NCBI GenBank assembly: GCA_029204225.1 | Contig: CM055102.1 | Span: forward strand, 41,360,470 to 41,424,469 | Direction of reading: 5' to 3' | DNA length: 64,000 nucleotides | Source: Diphasiastrum complanatum | Lineage: Eukaryota > Streptophyta > Lycopodiopsida > Lycopodiales > Lycopodiaceae | Shown: positions 1 through 11,744 of the stretch, piece after piece | How the letters are laid out: each line of letters begins with the position of its first letter | Position numbering within the stretch: the first letter of the stretch is position 1 | Made by a program: the position numbers and the translations under genes | The notes under the pieces: model-generated | What the model was told of the DNA's origin: nothing | Databases searched by the model: none | Seen by the model: only the letters and a program-made list of their open reading frames with translations

Positions 1-381
1 TCGATCAAAGAAAAGCTCAACTTGTCGTGAGAGGATTCTCTCGGGTATATGATGTCGACTACACTGATACTTTCAGTAATTAGACATTCTTCAATCAGAC
101 TTATATTGTCATTTGCTACTGCAACAGATCTAGAGCTACATCAAATGGATGTACAAACAACATAATGGAGTTATTGAAGAGGATATTTACATGATGCGCA
201 ACCAGAAGGTTACAATATCAAAGGCAAACATAATCATGTATGTAAACTCCATAGAGCACTTGATGGCTTGAAGCAATCTGTTGATGTTTTTACTAAGGCA
301 CTAAGCTTGGATGCACATAGAAAGTTTGTGCAAAACTAAGCTTGAAGGTCAAGGCATTCATGGATTCAAATAAAGGGGGAG
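1..381 (+). pseudogene. Copia reverse transcriptase 3' remnant (family 1)
   Basis: This is a broken piece of a Ty1/Copia pol gene running into the left edge of the window. Reading plus, the first 90 bases give an RT motif of the kind RKAQLVVRGFSRV...VDYTDTF. Further along come LHQMDVQTT, a motif of the PEGYN type and CKLHRALDGLKQSV, all landmarks of the Copia RT palm. Stops and frameshifts interrupt it, and RNase H is missing: the RT stops near 290 and the next recognisable element is the polypurine tract at 371-381. The same architecture and similar residues recur at 61992-62640, so both pieces probably belong to one family. It is non-functional. Confidence 0.8.
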
Positions 382-1301
382 TGTTGGATTACTCTACTAT
401 CGGGAGTGATTCATCCAAATAATCGATCTCTAATCTACATTGATTATTCAATTCTGCAATTTTATTCGTGTTCCTACACAATCTGTAGAAATACTCGCTC
501 AACAAGTGGCTCCGACATATCAGACAACCTCCGACATATCGGATGACTTCGACGAAAGTCGAAGGAGTTGAACGTGTCGAAGGATGACGATTATTGTTCT
601 GCCTGATATGAAGCTAAAGACTTGCCCTCAAACTGCTTTGCAAGTAGTTTGGGAAGTCCTAACTGGATGGATGACAATGCATTATGGCTAACTGCCAATT
701 GCGATCTATGACCTAATTAGCTATATTATCGGATGAGCTTTAACTGCTTTAGTATAAATAGTTGATCGTTAAAGACTTCAATAGTCTCTAGAATTTTTTT
801 TAAAGCTCTATTAGAGACTATTAGTGCTTATTGCTTACTAGTGGAAGTGCATCAGACAGAGTTTTCAATAACTTTGAGATAGGTTAGAGTACGCGGTTTC
901 ATCCGCTATTGCTTTGTGTTCTCATCATTAGATTTGTACATGCTACTTACTGAATCAGTCTAGCTTCTTATTGCATTTAGTATCACGTCAAAATGTATGC
1001 TTCTCTATAGTCATTTGTAACTGATAATCCTCTTATTGTTTGGTTTGATCTGTTGAATACTTCAACACTGCAACATTCTATACATCACTTCACATTCTAA
1101 AATGTTTGGCTATGAAATCACTTTAGTACTAATGATTTTAAAGTTAGTTGCTAAAAGATTGAACGTGACTTCTGTGATTATAGCTTTGTTCAATTATTGA
1201 TAGGTGTAGTCATACACTAGGAAAAAAGGCTCATTCCGCTTTGCTTGATAGTTCATCCATAGGCTTCGGCTTATCAAATCGACTCTTCCCTTCTTCCAAC
1301 A
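382..1301 (+). repeat. 3' LTR of Copia family 1
   Basis: A 920-bp LTR begins with TGTTGGATTACTC directly after the polypurine tract (taaagggggag) and ends with CTTCCAACA. Related copies are the solo LTR at 35721-36681 and the minus-strand copy ending at 50604. All three share the first 10-15 bases, a block around TTTTACACAGTCTG or its variant, and the block AGTTAGTTGCTAAAGATTGAACGTGA near the right end. The 5' partner lies outside the window, so no target duplication can be checked. Confidence 0.8.
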
Positions 1302-1700
1302 TTGAGGAATGGCATTTGTACATCCATCTGGAGTACCTCAAGATCGGTTGCAACAACATATGACAGTAGCAGTCGGATAGAAGTGTGCTTGACCACTAGG
1401 CTAAAGGTTTCGAAGTTGTCAATATTGGGAACTTGTGAAAATTCCCTTGCCATGAGTCATGCTTTTCTTTTGTTGATGTTGCCATCTACTTTATACTTTA
1501 TCTTAAAGATCCACTTGCAATCAATTACGTTTCTGCCTGCTGGCAGCTTGGTGGCAGTCCATGTATTTTTTCTCAACAATGAGTTGTATGTACTCCTTGT
1601 CCATAGCCTCTTTCTAGAGATCTGAGTCAGCCTGTGACATAGCTTCCTCAACTATGGTTGGCTCCTGAATGGAGTAGTGAGCAAACCATTAGAGGAGTTC
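1302..1700 (-). pseudogene. Copia RT fragment, opposite strand
   Basis: Read on the minus strand, this gives the beginning of a Copia RT domain: an AMDKEY-like motif, then LPAGRNVIDCKWIFKIKYK at about 1500-1560, then a degraded VARGFSQV...ETF stretch and an LEVLQMDVQ motif near 1310. It starts exactly where the family-1 LTR ends (1301/1302), so the LTR element probably inserted into, or was joined to, this older copy. Several stops interrupt it. Confidence 0.7.
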
Positions 1701-4060
1701 CAAAATAAAAAAAGACCCTTTGTCAAGATACTTTTTTTTTTCTCTAGTTTCGATCGTCACCTAGCCCAATCAAAATGCACTAAGAAATAAAAGTACATTA
1801 CAACAAACTTTGAAATTTGTGTCCGGGTAGCCTGGACGTATCCCATTGGTTTGCTCTTCTTGCCCGACATGTGCTAATCTGTCCGACGTCAATACCTCAA
1901 GTTAAATTTACTTAACTATGTTGGTTAGTATAATGAGATAAGGGAAGGATTAACAAAGAAGCAAAAAATCAACCAAGCCTAGATGTCAAACTAAAAAGAT
2001 GAATTGAGGCGGCACTTGAAAAATCTATTAGCATTGGCCCAAATACAACCTCGCTAGAAAGACCTTGCGTAAAGCGACAAAACTCGATACTGGAGTCCTT
2101 GGCCCACCTTCCAAAAGTAACAAACATGGAAAAGGGAGAGTTGTACCAATAAGCAACTATGGGATGAGGAATTCGAAAGTGTATCAGATCAGTTGTACTA
2201 TGAGATTTGGGAAATCGTCTAGGAAAAATAAGTGGGATAATGGGTGAGGTTATAGGCAACTTAATTACCCATGCCAGAAAACCCTATGTTACAGTTCACT
2301 CTTAGAGGAAATAAACTAGCCTTCTAAAGGAATAACATCATTGGGAATTGATAGCCATAAGGCCTCACGCACCTCATGAGACCTTTATGAGAGCCATGGG
2401 TTATGGGGGAAGAACCAGCCAATATATGACTATGAAAAAAATCGAGAACCATGTTTATCTTCACTAACAATAAAAAGTTGCCTAAGGAATATGCTAAGCA
2501 AGTGAAAGACAATTCTGGGAGTTTGACATGAGAAGGGGTTGCAATAGGATCCCAAAAGTGATTACCACCGGAAAAGAGAATGCGAATCTAGAGTCATCTA
2601 GATTATGTCACATCTAGAACAAGATACAACTTGTCTTTGAAGGATATTGATAGGAGCGTCATTTTAAGAGTCGAACAATTGGATGGACACAAGAGTGCAC
2701 ATTAGAGAGAGTGGAATGTTCTAAAAGTTCAAGACCATCTCAAAAAAATCACACTTGAAATGTTGACCCAATGTATGTGAGATCCCCCACCAAAGTCTGC
2801 CTATTCTTGCCAACAAGTGGATATAATGCCCAATAAGAGGCAGTTACCATCTGGTCATACATCTGAAAGCCTGGAGAACTCTCATTGACTCGGGAGGACG
2901 GGGTAATCAGTGGGGCCACCAGGATTAGAAGCCGTCAGAATCTGATTATCCGCGTAAAGATAGTGTGGGTCCTTTCTTCACTAAGGTGTTTTGGCTAGAC
3001 CAATCCCTAGTCAAAATTTGCCCAAACATTGGTGTGTCTGCCAGGAGTGCAGGACTTGTGAAAGAAATATCGCTGGAAAGTATCTACCCATTAGTTGGAG
3101 AAGAGTTTATCCGTTCTGAACGTTTCTGATGAAGCTAATCCATTAGCATTGAATTCCACCTAAACCATTGTTTAGCGTCATTTATCCTGTCAAACGAACA
3201 TTGGTGTGTCTACCGGGAGTGATTTAGAAAGACCTGTTAATGCTTGTTAGCTACAAACTACTGAAGTTGATCCATGCTAAGGGAATTGATAGGATGTGAT
3301 GAAACCAACCTAAGTCTGCCATTGTTGAGCATTATATGACCCGTCAAACACTAACATTAGTTTTGTTGTTTAGGCCGCACACCTAACATTTTAGTGCAAG
3401 TTGTTGACTAATGTCATACATCGTTTCGAAAGATAGATTGACATGGATAGCATCACACAGTGATGTGTGCTAATCCCACAAATGGAATAGCATAGAGCCA
3501 CATACTTAAGCTATCCTACATTCTACACCCTTCGATATGTTGAGATTTCGAATTGATTATGATTCTCAATACCATAGGCACACTTGTTAGGACTGATGAA
3601 GCCGTCATACCTGAAGATGATAGAACTCCTAGTTGAGCTTTGGAAGTTCTTGCGATACTCATTGATCAAGAGGAATTGATAGAAGAATAGTGTACAAAGT
3701 AATGGAGATTGATTACTTGACAATCATGAAACACTTCCCATGGGTCGAGAAGCTCTTTTGAGGGCTTTTGGCCATAGGCACATCAGAAACCATGTTTGAA
3801 GATGAAATTGAACTAGATTCAAACGAGGCAATTTGTGATAGAGGAGAGAGTAAGGAAGAGACTGTAGATGATGGCACAATGTCCGTTTTACAAGTAGAGG
3901 TGAGGAAGTCCTCCAAATCCAAGGTAGAGCCTCCAAATGTCCTCCAAGCTACCTGCAAGCTTCAAGATGCTCCCCAACTCCAAGCTAGGATGCCTCCACC
4001 TACAAGTAAGGATCTGCAAGCCTCCAAGGATCTCTCCTCCACCTGTGTCCCTACTCTATA
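1701..4060. other. Unassigned intergenic / decayed repeat DNA
   Basis: I see no supportable gene. Around 3025-3050 and 3196-3221 a motif of the form ACATTGGTGTGTCTnCC recurs at a spacing of about 172 bp, with further weak similarity on both sides, suggesting a decayed direct repeat. An open frame of 97 codons (3768-4061, plus) is rich in Glu, Ser and Lys and matches no family I recognise. It lies in or beside the LTR of the gypsy element described next and is probably not a gene. Confidence 0.4.
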
Positions 4061-4061
4061 A

Positions 4062-4893
4062 ACACAAAGATAGATAACAAGCTGGCCTCAAATATTCACC
4101 ACCCAACCATAGCTAGATCCAAGCTCCAAGCAAGACCTATCTAGCACCCCCTTTCTAACCATAAACAATTCACAAGCATACCACAACACTCCATAGCATT
4201 CTCAAGATCCAAACCCTACTTATGTCCCATACCATAAGCAAGATCCAAACCTTAAGCATACTATCACAAGGAAGCACTCTACACACTAGTAGCAACACTA
4301 GAGCATAAGCAAAGCAAACAAGAGAGATCCCTCCCCCCCCCCAATGGCCGCCCTACTACCCTCATAATGATGGCCCATGGACCTCTCAAATGCACTATGG
4401 AGTTCCATGCTCATCCAATGAGAGAGAGACCTAGGGGAGTTAAAGAATCTCCAAGAGCCTCCATAGGCTTATGGAAGAGACTTCTTCCATAACCTATGAC
4501 TCTTTGAATGCCTTTCTTGTGGGAGTTGGAAACTCAATGGACACTTTACAAGGGCGCCCTCCTACTAGGTCCCATTGCCCAAGTTGTGCAGGTATACTTT
4601 GATCCTAGACCAATAAAGTGATATGGTTCAAGGTTGAAGCCCAAGGTTTAGAAAAATAGTCATCCAATGGCTTCCTACCTGCCCTTAATCAAGGACACTA
4701 GTACCTTAATCTAAGACACCTACCCTTAATACTAAGGGTACCCCTTATCCAAGGGTCACGTGACTCCATTACCTTCGACTAAGGAATAGTCACTTGCCCA
4801 CCCTTAATCCTAAGGGTACCTTGCCATTTAGCCCCCAACACTAAATGGACTATTAGGGGTCTGAAGTACTGCTAGTTACATAGGTATGTAACA
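4062..4893 (-). repeat. Putative 3' LTR of minus-strand gypsy element
   Basis: On the minus strand, a purine-rich tract (complement of 4896-4910, reading AGTTTAGGGGGAAGG) is followed by TGTTACATACC starting at 4893. This is the expected order of polypurine tract then LTR for a minus-strand element. The U3-like part contains two copies of ACCCTTAATnCTAAGGGTACC (about 4728 and 4800), each partly palindromic. The left border is not determined; 4062 is only a working limit. Confidence 0.5.
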
Positions 4894-4952
4894 TTCCTTC
4901 CCCCTAAACTTAAATGTTTCCTTGTAGGGAAAAATTTGAAAAATTCTTCTAG

Positions 4953-5045
4953 AGATCAGCCTCCTTTTCCCAGGTATCCTCCTCTCCTGATTTGCCTCTC
5001 CACCTAACTAAAAATTCCCGAAGCACTCTACTCCATAGAGTCCTC
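4953..5045 (-). pseudogene. Chromodomain of gypsy integrase C-terminus
   Basis: The minus strand reads FLVRWRGKSGEEDTWEKEADL, the conserved core of the chromodomain at the C-terminal end of chromovirus (Ty3/gypsy) integrases. In those elements the domain is thought to steer insertion to heterochromatin. The polypurine tract and LTR follow about 45 bp downstream, as expected. About 100 bp upstream the reading jumps to RT fingers, so the rest of RT, RNase H and the integrase core have been deleted. Confidence 0.75.
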
Positions 5046-5099
5046 TGTCGGCTATTAACAATCGCCTCGGGTTCAGGTGGTCCACCCACGGACTCATCA

Positions 5100-5902
5100 C
5101 AAAGAAGTTCCATCTTCTGTCTTAATGCGTATCTGATGGTAGCCCAATCTTAGATCTACCGCGACAGTGGATATCTATTCTTAATGGTTACCTTGTTCAA
5201 TTTGTTATAGTCGACGCAAAACCTTATAGTCCCATCCTTCTTGGCCACCAAAACCATTGGTGATGCCCAAGGAGACTTAGTAGGTTGTACCCACCCCTTT
5301 TTCAGGTAATCATGTTATTGCCTATTTACCTCAGCCTCTTTCGATGCACTCATCCTATAAGGACGTTGTGTGATTGGAATTGCTCCAGGTATTAGGTCAA
5401 TTTTATAATCAACTGTCCTTTCAAGTGGTAAACCTACATGAAGGTCTAAAAAAACATCATTGAATTCCTGCCTAAGTTCATTATAGGCTTCAAATTCTGT
5501 AGTGTTCTCAATGGGTATATTCATGGCATTTATGTTAAGTTCATCATCATTGCAACAAATGATATCATTATGAAAACATAAATAAACTTTAAAATCAGAA
5601 TTCTTCATAAGAGAATTAAGTTCCTGTTTAGAATAAGGGTTACTATTTCTAGTGTCAACACTTAAACTAGCCTTGATCTTAATTAAAGAATTTTCATGCA
5701 TAAAAGATAAAGATTTTTCAACAAAATCAATTCTCAATGACTTGTTCTTATCAAAATGCCATTGTTGCCCAAGCACAATATCTACATTAGCTAATTGAAT
5801 AGCATGGAATTCTAGTTTTTCAAAATAATCTTGAATGTGCAATACTACATCAGGAACAATAAAATCCATCAAATCGGAATTACTTCCTGATGCCATTGTC
5901 AC
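5100..5902 (-). pseudogene. Gypsy protease end and RT fingers
   Basis: A 195-codon open frame (5902 to 5315) contains the retropepsin-like tail motif VLGQQWHFD near residue 65. The RT entry follows: EFNDVFLD, GLPLERTVDYKIDL, IPGAIPITQRPYRMS. Beyond a stop, the same strand continues with [20 protein letters not shown] and [19 protein letters not shown] (about 5290-5160), which are RT fingers/palm sequences of Ty3/gypsy elements. The palm catalytic YxDD region is absent because of an internal deletion. The copy cannot be autonomous. Confidence 0.85.
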
Positions 5903-5904
5903 AC

Positions 5905-6010
5905 ATTATTTTTTCTCAGTTTTTCTGGTAGGAAGGTTTAGCGTCTGCACCAAATTTACATTAATAAAGTTATGAGTGGATCCCGTGTCAAAAAGAACAT
6001 TATTGATCAT
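5905..6010 (-). pseudogene. Gypsy aspartic protease active-site region
   Basis: On the minus strand about 6010-5905 reads INNVLFDTGSTHNFINV. DTGS is the catalytic triad of retroviral-type aspartic proteases, followed by the usual hydrophobic stretch. A TAA stop ends this frame just before the next ATG-led frame at 5902. It lies between the gag zinc knuckle and the RT fingers, the normal gypsy order. Confidence 0.75.
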
Positions 6011-6114
6011 TAACTTTACCTTTAATGCAAATAAGGTCATTAGGACCAAAAACTAAAGAACTAAGGAAACAAACATCCATCTCATTACTTCGAGATAGAT
6101 TACCTGAGGTTGAA

Positions 6115-6762
6115 GCTTGTTTTTTAATGCAATCACTTGCAAGGTGACCCTCGCCATTGCACTTGAAGCACAAGTTCTTCTTACGAGCTTCAGCTTTATC
6201 ATTGCCACCATGATGGTTTTTAAAGTTTTTTTTTTATTTTCTTAGGATTGTTGAAATTGGGATGTGTTTCACTAACAACTTTCCTATCCTTCCTCTTAAA
6301 TTGAAAACCTTTTTTCTGCTCATTAGGCTGTTGACCCCTAGGTGGCTTAGGTGTGTCATCAAAGTATTTTGCAGCCCTAATAGCATCTTCTAGGGTTTTT
6401 GGATGGTTCCTACAAACATCCACTTGATAATCTTTTGGTGACCCATCAATGAACATTGACATTTGTACCTTAGGCAGAATATCACTATAAAGTGGATTCA
6501 GGTACTCATGAAAATCTTGAATAAATTGTTTCAAACATTTATTCATGGTTAGATGACTCAACTTTTGGAAATGTTCATAGTCATCTAAAAGTGGTAGAAA
6601 ATAATATTGAAAAAGCTTGCAAAAATCATCCCATGTACAAGGTTGATTGCCCTTTGCAACTAAGTCATCCCACGAAAAATCAGACCATCGGACGCAAAGT
6701 CGTTGGACACAAAGTTGTCGGATGCAATCTGAAAAAATGCAAGTCGAAAAATCAAACTCCAA
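6115..6762 (-). pseudogene. Gypsy gag with zinc knuckle
   Basis: A 180-codon open frame (6762 to 6220) carries the Retrotrans_gag pattern: WDDFCKLFQYYFLP, then LSHLTMNKCLKQFIQDFHEY, and a basic C-terminus. Just downstream in another frame lies CFKCNGEGHLASDC (about 6170-6130), a CX2CX4HX4C nucleic-acid-binding knuckle. The first 30 or so residues of the open frame are encoded by a 15-bp tandem repeat (about 6687-6733) that looks like invading satellite-type sequence, so the native start is uncertain. The product would form the capsid; this copy is broken. Confidence 0.8.
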
Positions 6763-7512
6763 AAAATCTTGAACAACTCAAAAAATTCTGATCAGTTCGA
6801 AATATTTCGAGTTACTCGAAAAAAGTGAAATGTCGCAAATTTCAAAAACCCGTTAGATGAAAATGTCAGAATTTTTTTTTATAAGTCATCGGATGTAATC
6901 GTCAGAGAAAGTCTTGTTGTGCAGTTCGTCGGATGGAATCGTTGGACCCAAATTTTGAAAGCTCAAATGTTTTTTAGAAAACTCGAGACAACTCGAAAAA
7001 CTTTGAGACACTGAAAAATCTTGAAAAATTTCCAAAAAGTGAAATTTTGGCGGGTGCAACTGTCGGACATATTTTTCTTGTGAGGTGGTTGTCGGATGCA
7101 CGTCGGGTTGAAACTCATCTAATAGAAAAAAGGTCAAAATCTTAGAAACTCAAAAAATAGGAAGGATGCAGAAACTCAAAAAAAGAGGAATGACCTCAAA
7201 ACTTGAAAAAAAAAATACAAATATGAGAGAAGGGAAGTAGATGTAGGTGTCTGAATTTTTTTTTGTGGCTTTTTGTGTTTTTTGTTTTGTTTTTTGGCAG
7301 TCGTCAGATGTAGTGTTCAGATGGTATCGTCGGACCGATTTTTGTCAGAAATTATTGTCGGATGCACGACGAGTCTTGACCTACAAAAGATCAATTCTAC
7401 ATATGCAAAAATGGAGATTTTTGAGTAGAAATCAATCTAGCATGCTCTAGCATTGGTAACTCTTCCAAATCCTTGATAAATGTGGTTGATCCTTTCATAA
7501 CCAGAAACACAA
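6763..7512 (-). repeat. Gypsy leader region with recurrent GTCGGATG motifs
   Basis: This untranslated stretch between primer site and gag contains the octamer GTCGGATG, or one-base variants, at least six times (for example near 6715, 6890, 6930, 7090, 7310 and 7357). These are separated by A/T-rich filler of the type CTCGAAAAA. Similar CGGATG and CTCGAA blocks appear in family-1 LTR-associated DNA at about 520-590 and 49240-49540. I see no coding potential. Confidence 0.5.
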
Positions 7513-7526
7513 TAGTTCTGATACCA
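7513..7526 (-). other. Primer-binding site (tRNA-Met type)
   Basis: The minus strand reads TGGTATCAGAAC, one base off the common plant retroelement site TGGTATCAGAGC, which is complementary to the 3' end of initiator-Met tRNA. It directly follows the inner end of an LTR starting at 7527 and marks where minus-strand DNA synthesis of the gypsy element began. Confidence 0.7.
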
Positions 7527-8080
7527 TGTGAAGGATTTAAGATCATTCTAGATCCAAATCCATGTCCCTGATCTTTGGTTACAAAGAGAGCAAACCAACA
7601 ATCCTGCCAATGTAGAAAAATCAGCATCTACATACAAAATGAGATGCAAACTCTAAGAGATACTGATCAAACATGAACCAAAACATAAAATATAGCTGAT
7701 TTCCATACAATTATAGTACCCTACTGTATTTCACACGTGTGGAACCAAAAATAGCAATAAATGATCATTCTACACATAGAATTGCAAGATAACATCATCA
7801 CCAATGAGTAGTAGAACCCAAAGAAAACCATGTATAATGATGAAATGAGAGAGAGAAGAGAGAAGATCCCTTTCTCCACAAGTTACAACAATATATAGCA
7901 GGTCCAAACCCTACTTTGCGACTTGGCTTTCCCTCCAATATAAAAAAACTCTACTATTTTGGGACTAGATTCAATGTACCCAAAGTTCAAATTTGAATCT
8001 CTCTCAAACTTGACTTAATGAAACCAAAATGCACTCAGAAAATGCAAATTCTAGCCAAGACTCTGGTGACAAATTGATAA
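7527..8080 (-). repeat. Putative 5' LTR of minus-strand gypsy element
   Basis: The LTR begins (in plus coordinates) with TGTGAAGGATTT next to the primer-binding site. The outer border is not clear; about 8080 is an estimate from where composition changes. It contains the palindrome CACACGTGTG at 7732-7741, a motif that recurs in unrelated LTRs of this window. It is not obviously similar to the sequence at 4062-4893, so the two may come from different elements, or the 3' LTR call may be off. Confidence 0.45.
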
Positions 8081-9127
8081 AATTGAATCACGAACGATTC
8101 GCAAAACTTTTTGCGACACTTGAATTATTTATGTTCGAGTTGGATCATAGTAGGCTTTGTAACACAACCAGAGGAAACGAGATGAATTCTAAACGAAAAT
8201 GAAATGCAGCGAAGCGAAGCGAAACATAAACGAGCTCTGACATTGATTCATGCTAGAAGCACATAGATCACGAAACGAAACGAAACAAAGTGAAAGAATT
8301 TGCGAGAAGATCAATCAAGCTCCGCAACGAGATGGACGAGACGAAACAAAACGAAACGAAACGAAACCTAGGTGAGCTTTGTAATTGATTTACCCTTGTA
8401 GCCAAGTGATTGCGAAGCGAATCACAAAGCAAAGAAATTTGCGAACAAGATCAGTTCGTCAAGAATTCAGATGTGATTGTTGATCACTGCCGGTTATATC
8501 ACTTCTACAATCCTTTAGAAAGTAGTCAAACACTGCTGATCTACGTTAACAAATTAATGTAGCATTCAACAAGATCAAACTAAAGTGCGGAATAGAATGA
8601 ACAAGCGAATCATACACACGAATAGTAATAGACAAATTTACATACAAGCTCATACAGTCATTTAGAATAATAATGTGCACAACAGCTACAAAATCATCTA
8701 TTGATTTTTTTGATTCTTCAAGCACTGCATGACAAATCCACGTAGTGCATTGGCGTGAGAGAAATACAGTCTTCTCATGAATTTGAGTCTTGCTTGCTAG
8801 CGGACTTCTGGATCAATAGATCCTATTATAGAAATTGTCTTGCATGCAGGAGAACTTGTTTTCTATGATTTTCGTCTTCTGATTCTTGTCTTGCTTACTA
8901 GCATTAGACTTACTGTATTATGCATCAACCAGAAAGTATATAGTCACGTCGTGTAACTTGTAGATTAGAGCGATTAAACATCTACAACTAATCACAAATT
9001 ACAAGAGCGACAGATTAGCCACGATCTAGAATACTCCTGCTGATGTCATCATATCATATTAGATATCTGTACCCCATGGTACTTGGCTGATCTTCTTGGT
9101 TTTTTGTGGAGCACGATTTCTTTAAAA
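8081..9127. other. Non-coding stretch with CGAAA repeats
   Basis: No gene is seen. Between about 8180 and 8420 the pentamer CGAAA (GAAGCGAAGCGAAAC, ACGAAACGAAACGAAAC) is repeated many times, a short degenerate microsatellite. The rest is AT-rich and unassigned, possibly LTR-derived. Confidence 0.4.
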
Positions 9128-9943
9128 CATTAGAGAAAATTTGAGCACAAAAGGAGCCTTTCAGAAAGATACTTTTTTTTTTTTTCTCAAAATTTTCTTC
9201 CACATGGTCCCATCAAAGCACTCAAATTTGAAATCTACGTAACGTAGCTCTTTCAAACTGATTTTCATTTTTTTTTTAAAAAAATGTAATTTTCCGTCGG
9301 GGGCAGCCCGTAAATAAGCCATTTTATTTGTAGTATAGTATGCAACTCAGCAAAAAAACAGTGTAACTTTCAACTCGGATTGAGACGATTATGGTGCCAT
9401 TAGAAAACCCTCGATGAGAGCTTTTCAATGACATCCAACATCATCCAGTTCCGAGCTACAATGAAGAAGTTATGTCCAGTCAAAGTTTTGGTCGGTCAAT
9501 ACTAGGTCAACCCAATATCTCTTTCAAGCGTAGTTGACCAGTTTGACCCCGGTCAAACCGATCAACTTTGACCCCGATCAAACCGGTCAACTGCGCTTGA
9601 AAGAGATATCGGGTTGACCAAGTGTTGACCGACCAAAACTTTGACTGGCCATAACTTCTTCATCGTAGCTCAGAACTGGGTCATGTTGGATGTCATTGAA
9701 AAGCTCTCATCAAGGGCTTTCTAATGGCACCGTAATCGTCTCAATTCGAGTTGCCATTCAAAAGTTATGATTTTTTTTCAGTCACATACTATACTACCCA
9801 CATAATAGCTAATCATCGAAGACTGTGTGGGCAGGACTGCGGGCAAAAAAAGATTTTATTTTAGTATTTTACATTGCCAAAAAATTGTCATCCTACGTGG
9901 CAATCCTTATAGGACCCTTTCCAAGTCCAAATTTTCTCTAATG
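9128..9943. mobile_element. Foldback/MITE-like element, 816 bp
   Basis: The ends are a perfect 16-bp inverted repeat, CATTAGAGAAAATTTG at 9128-9143 and its complement at 9928-9943. The inner part is a long, near-perfect palindrome: about 9345-9560 pairs with about 9565-9790 (for example GAGACGATTATGGTGCC against GGCACCGTAATCGTCTC), with almost no loop. The centre repeats TTGACC/GGTCAA. No open frame is present, and I could not find a clear target duplication, so the transposase family is unknown. It may be a non-autonomous foldback element, or a source of hairpin RNA. Confidence 0.7.
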
Positions 9944-11674
9944 CGTTCGTCCAGTCTTCCCAAACATGCAACTTATACATAGCAATACATTCACATAAGA
10001 ATGTTATTTATACATGCACAAGTACAAAGAGACATGATTTTGAACATAGTGTCGGGTACTAGGGCAGATCCATGCCATGCGAGCCCCACGGACTTCCCAT
10101 GTAACTTGTTAGGAAATCCGAGCACTTGCAGGCTTGGACAAATCCATGTCGTTCAAGCCCATCAAAATCTCCATCTGAAAACATCCAAGGCTTGCTTATA
10201 TAGGCAACACTTTCACTATTTAACCAAAACAACTTTTTCAAGGATGAAATACGTAATTATAAAGATTTACAATCTGGAAAGTAATAACTTTTCCGGCTGA
10301 TAAAAAACTTTTTATGTAAAATGTGTCGTTCCAAACGTCATAAAGAACTGCATGGTAGTATGAAGTGGTACTGCATTTTCAAATAAAATCATTGAACTTC
10401 ATACCTGAATGCGAGGTGAGGTGATTTCTTGTGAGCTACCCATCCTCCAATATTTCAAGCAAAACCCTGTTTTCATACTATTTGAATCAACAAACCATTC
10501 ATGCTTTCATATAAGCAAGTTTTCATGCCCCAACAAATAACGTGCTCATTTTTCATATATGTTAGCACATACATTTATAGTAACGATCATTATGTGAGAG
10601 TATGAGCAAGCTCATTGAGGGCGGCCTACTATGAAGTGTATCCGTAGAGAAGCATAGTGGTTATCAATGCATTCATCATTATACAAATCTGTGTGCAGCG
10701 ATGGTTCAATTAGAACTGTAGTGAAAGTAGAATGTCCATCGCTCTCCAGATGGAGCAATCAATGTGAAGTAATCATGCTCAGCTTGAAGTAATCATGAAA
10801 ACAATGTAAGTGAATCCGCAGAAGGTAAAGCGGCTATCCACGTGAAGTAGTAATGCTTACTTGTATGAGCAAATCCGCAGATATTGAAGCGGTTGTCCAA
10901 CGGGACAGAATCTGCTGTCCTAGAACTTACAAAATGCATTCAACTTTGTGTGCATTGTTGCTACACCACCTCTTGGTGGCAGTTCGCTATCATAATCAAA
11001 TAAGAACTACAAGTTGATAGGTCTCATACCTGAAGTAGAGTGTACTATCCCTTTTGAGCTATCATCCGCAAATTTTTGCTTTCAAGCGTGTATGTCGGAA
11101 GCAAGAACGTAGTATCTATGATGATCAAACCATTGTGAGTTCATTCACATTCCAACAAATGAAACTGATAATGCTTTTCCTATGTGAACGATCATTCAAT
11201 CAGCAGAACCATAGCATTCTTACCTTTTGATTGCAATAAACTCCATCCGAATACTCTTTCGCAAAGCTTACACAGGTTTCCTCCTCTCCAAGCAAGGATG
11301 ACAGTAGTAGAGAAGCCAGCCAAGAGAGCAAAGGCAAGAGAGAGAGTAGAAGAGAGCAAGAAGAGTGAAACTTAGGGTTGTAGTATTCTTCCCTTTTATA
11401 GAAAACCCAGCACCCTTTGGGCACTAGGTGTTAGAAGATGCTCACTGTTAGATTGAGTCCGTATCATGTGCACTGATCACAACCGTTCGTTGAGAACCAA
11501 GTTTTCCACCAAAAGACTTAGTAGGTTTTTTTAAAAAAAAAACTTTCTTATTTAGGGCCATGTTTCTAAGTTAAGCAAGATACGACATTTTTAGTTGGTA
11601 AAGTATCATAAGGAAAAAGAGTTTTTTGCCGTTTTGAAAACCAATTGAAATGTAGTATAAGTATAGTAGAGTCC

Positions 11675-11676
<2 letters not shown>
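9944..11676. other. Intergenic, with a diverged internal duplication
   Basis: I see no supportable gene. A block around 10400-10560 (CATACCTGAAnGCGAG..., TGAGCTA, ATCC, AAGC) has a diverged second copy around 11028-11170. A smaller motif, AATCCGCAGA...GCGGnTnTCCA, occurs at about 10812 and 10871. The minus-strand open frame at 11424-11200 has a hydrophobic run but no recognisable domain and I do not call it. Confidence 0.4.

Positions 11677-11742
<66 letters not shown>
11677..11742. repeat. (GA)n microsatellite
   Basis: An uninterrupted GA dinucleotide run of about 66 bp. Open frames across it (poly-Ser-Leu) are artefacts. Confidence 0.95.

Positions 11743-11744
<2 letters not shown>

Noticed and set aside
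6680-7400. GTCGGATG motifs as DRE/CRT (RCCGAC) cold-response elements
   Set aside because: The complement is mostly TCCGAC, which does not fit the purine-CCGAC consensus.
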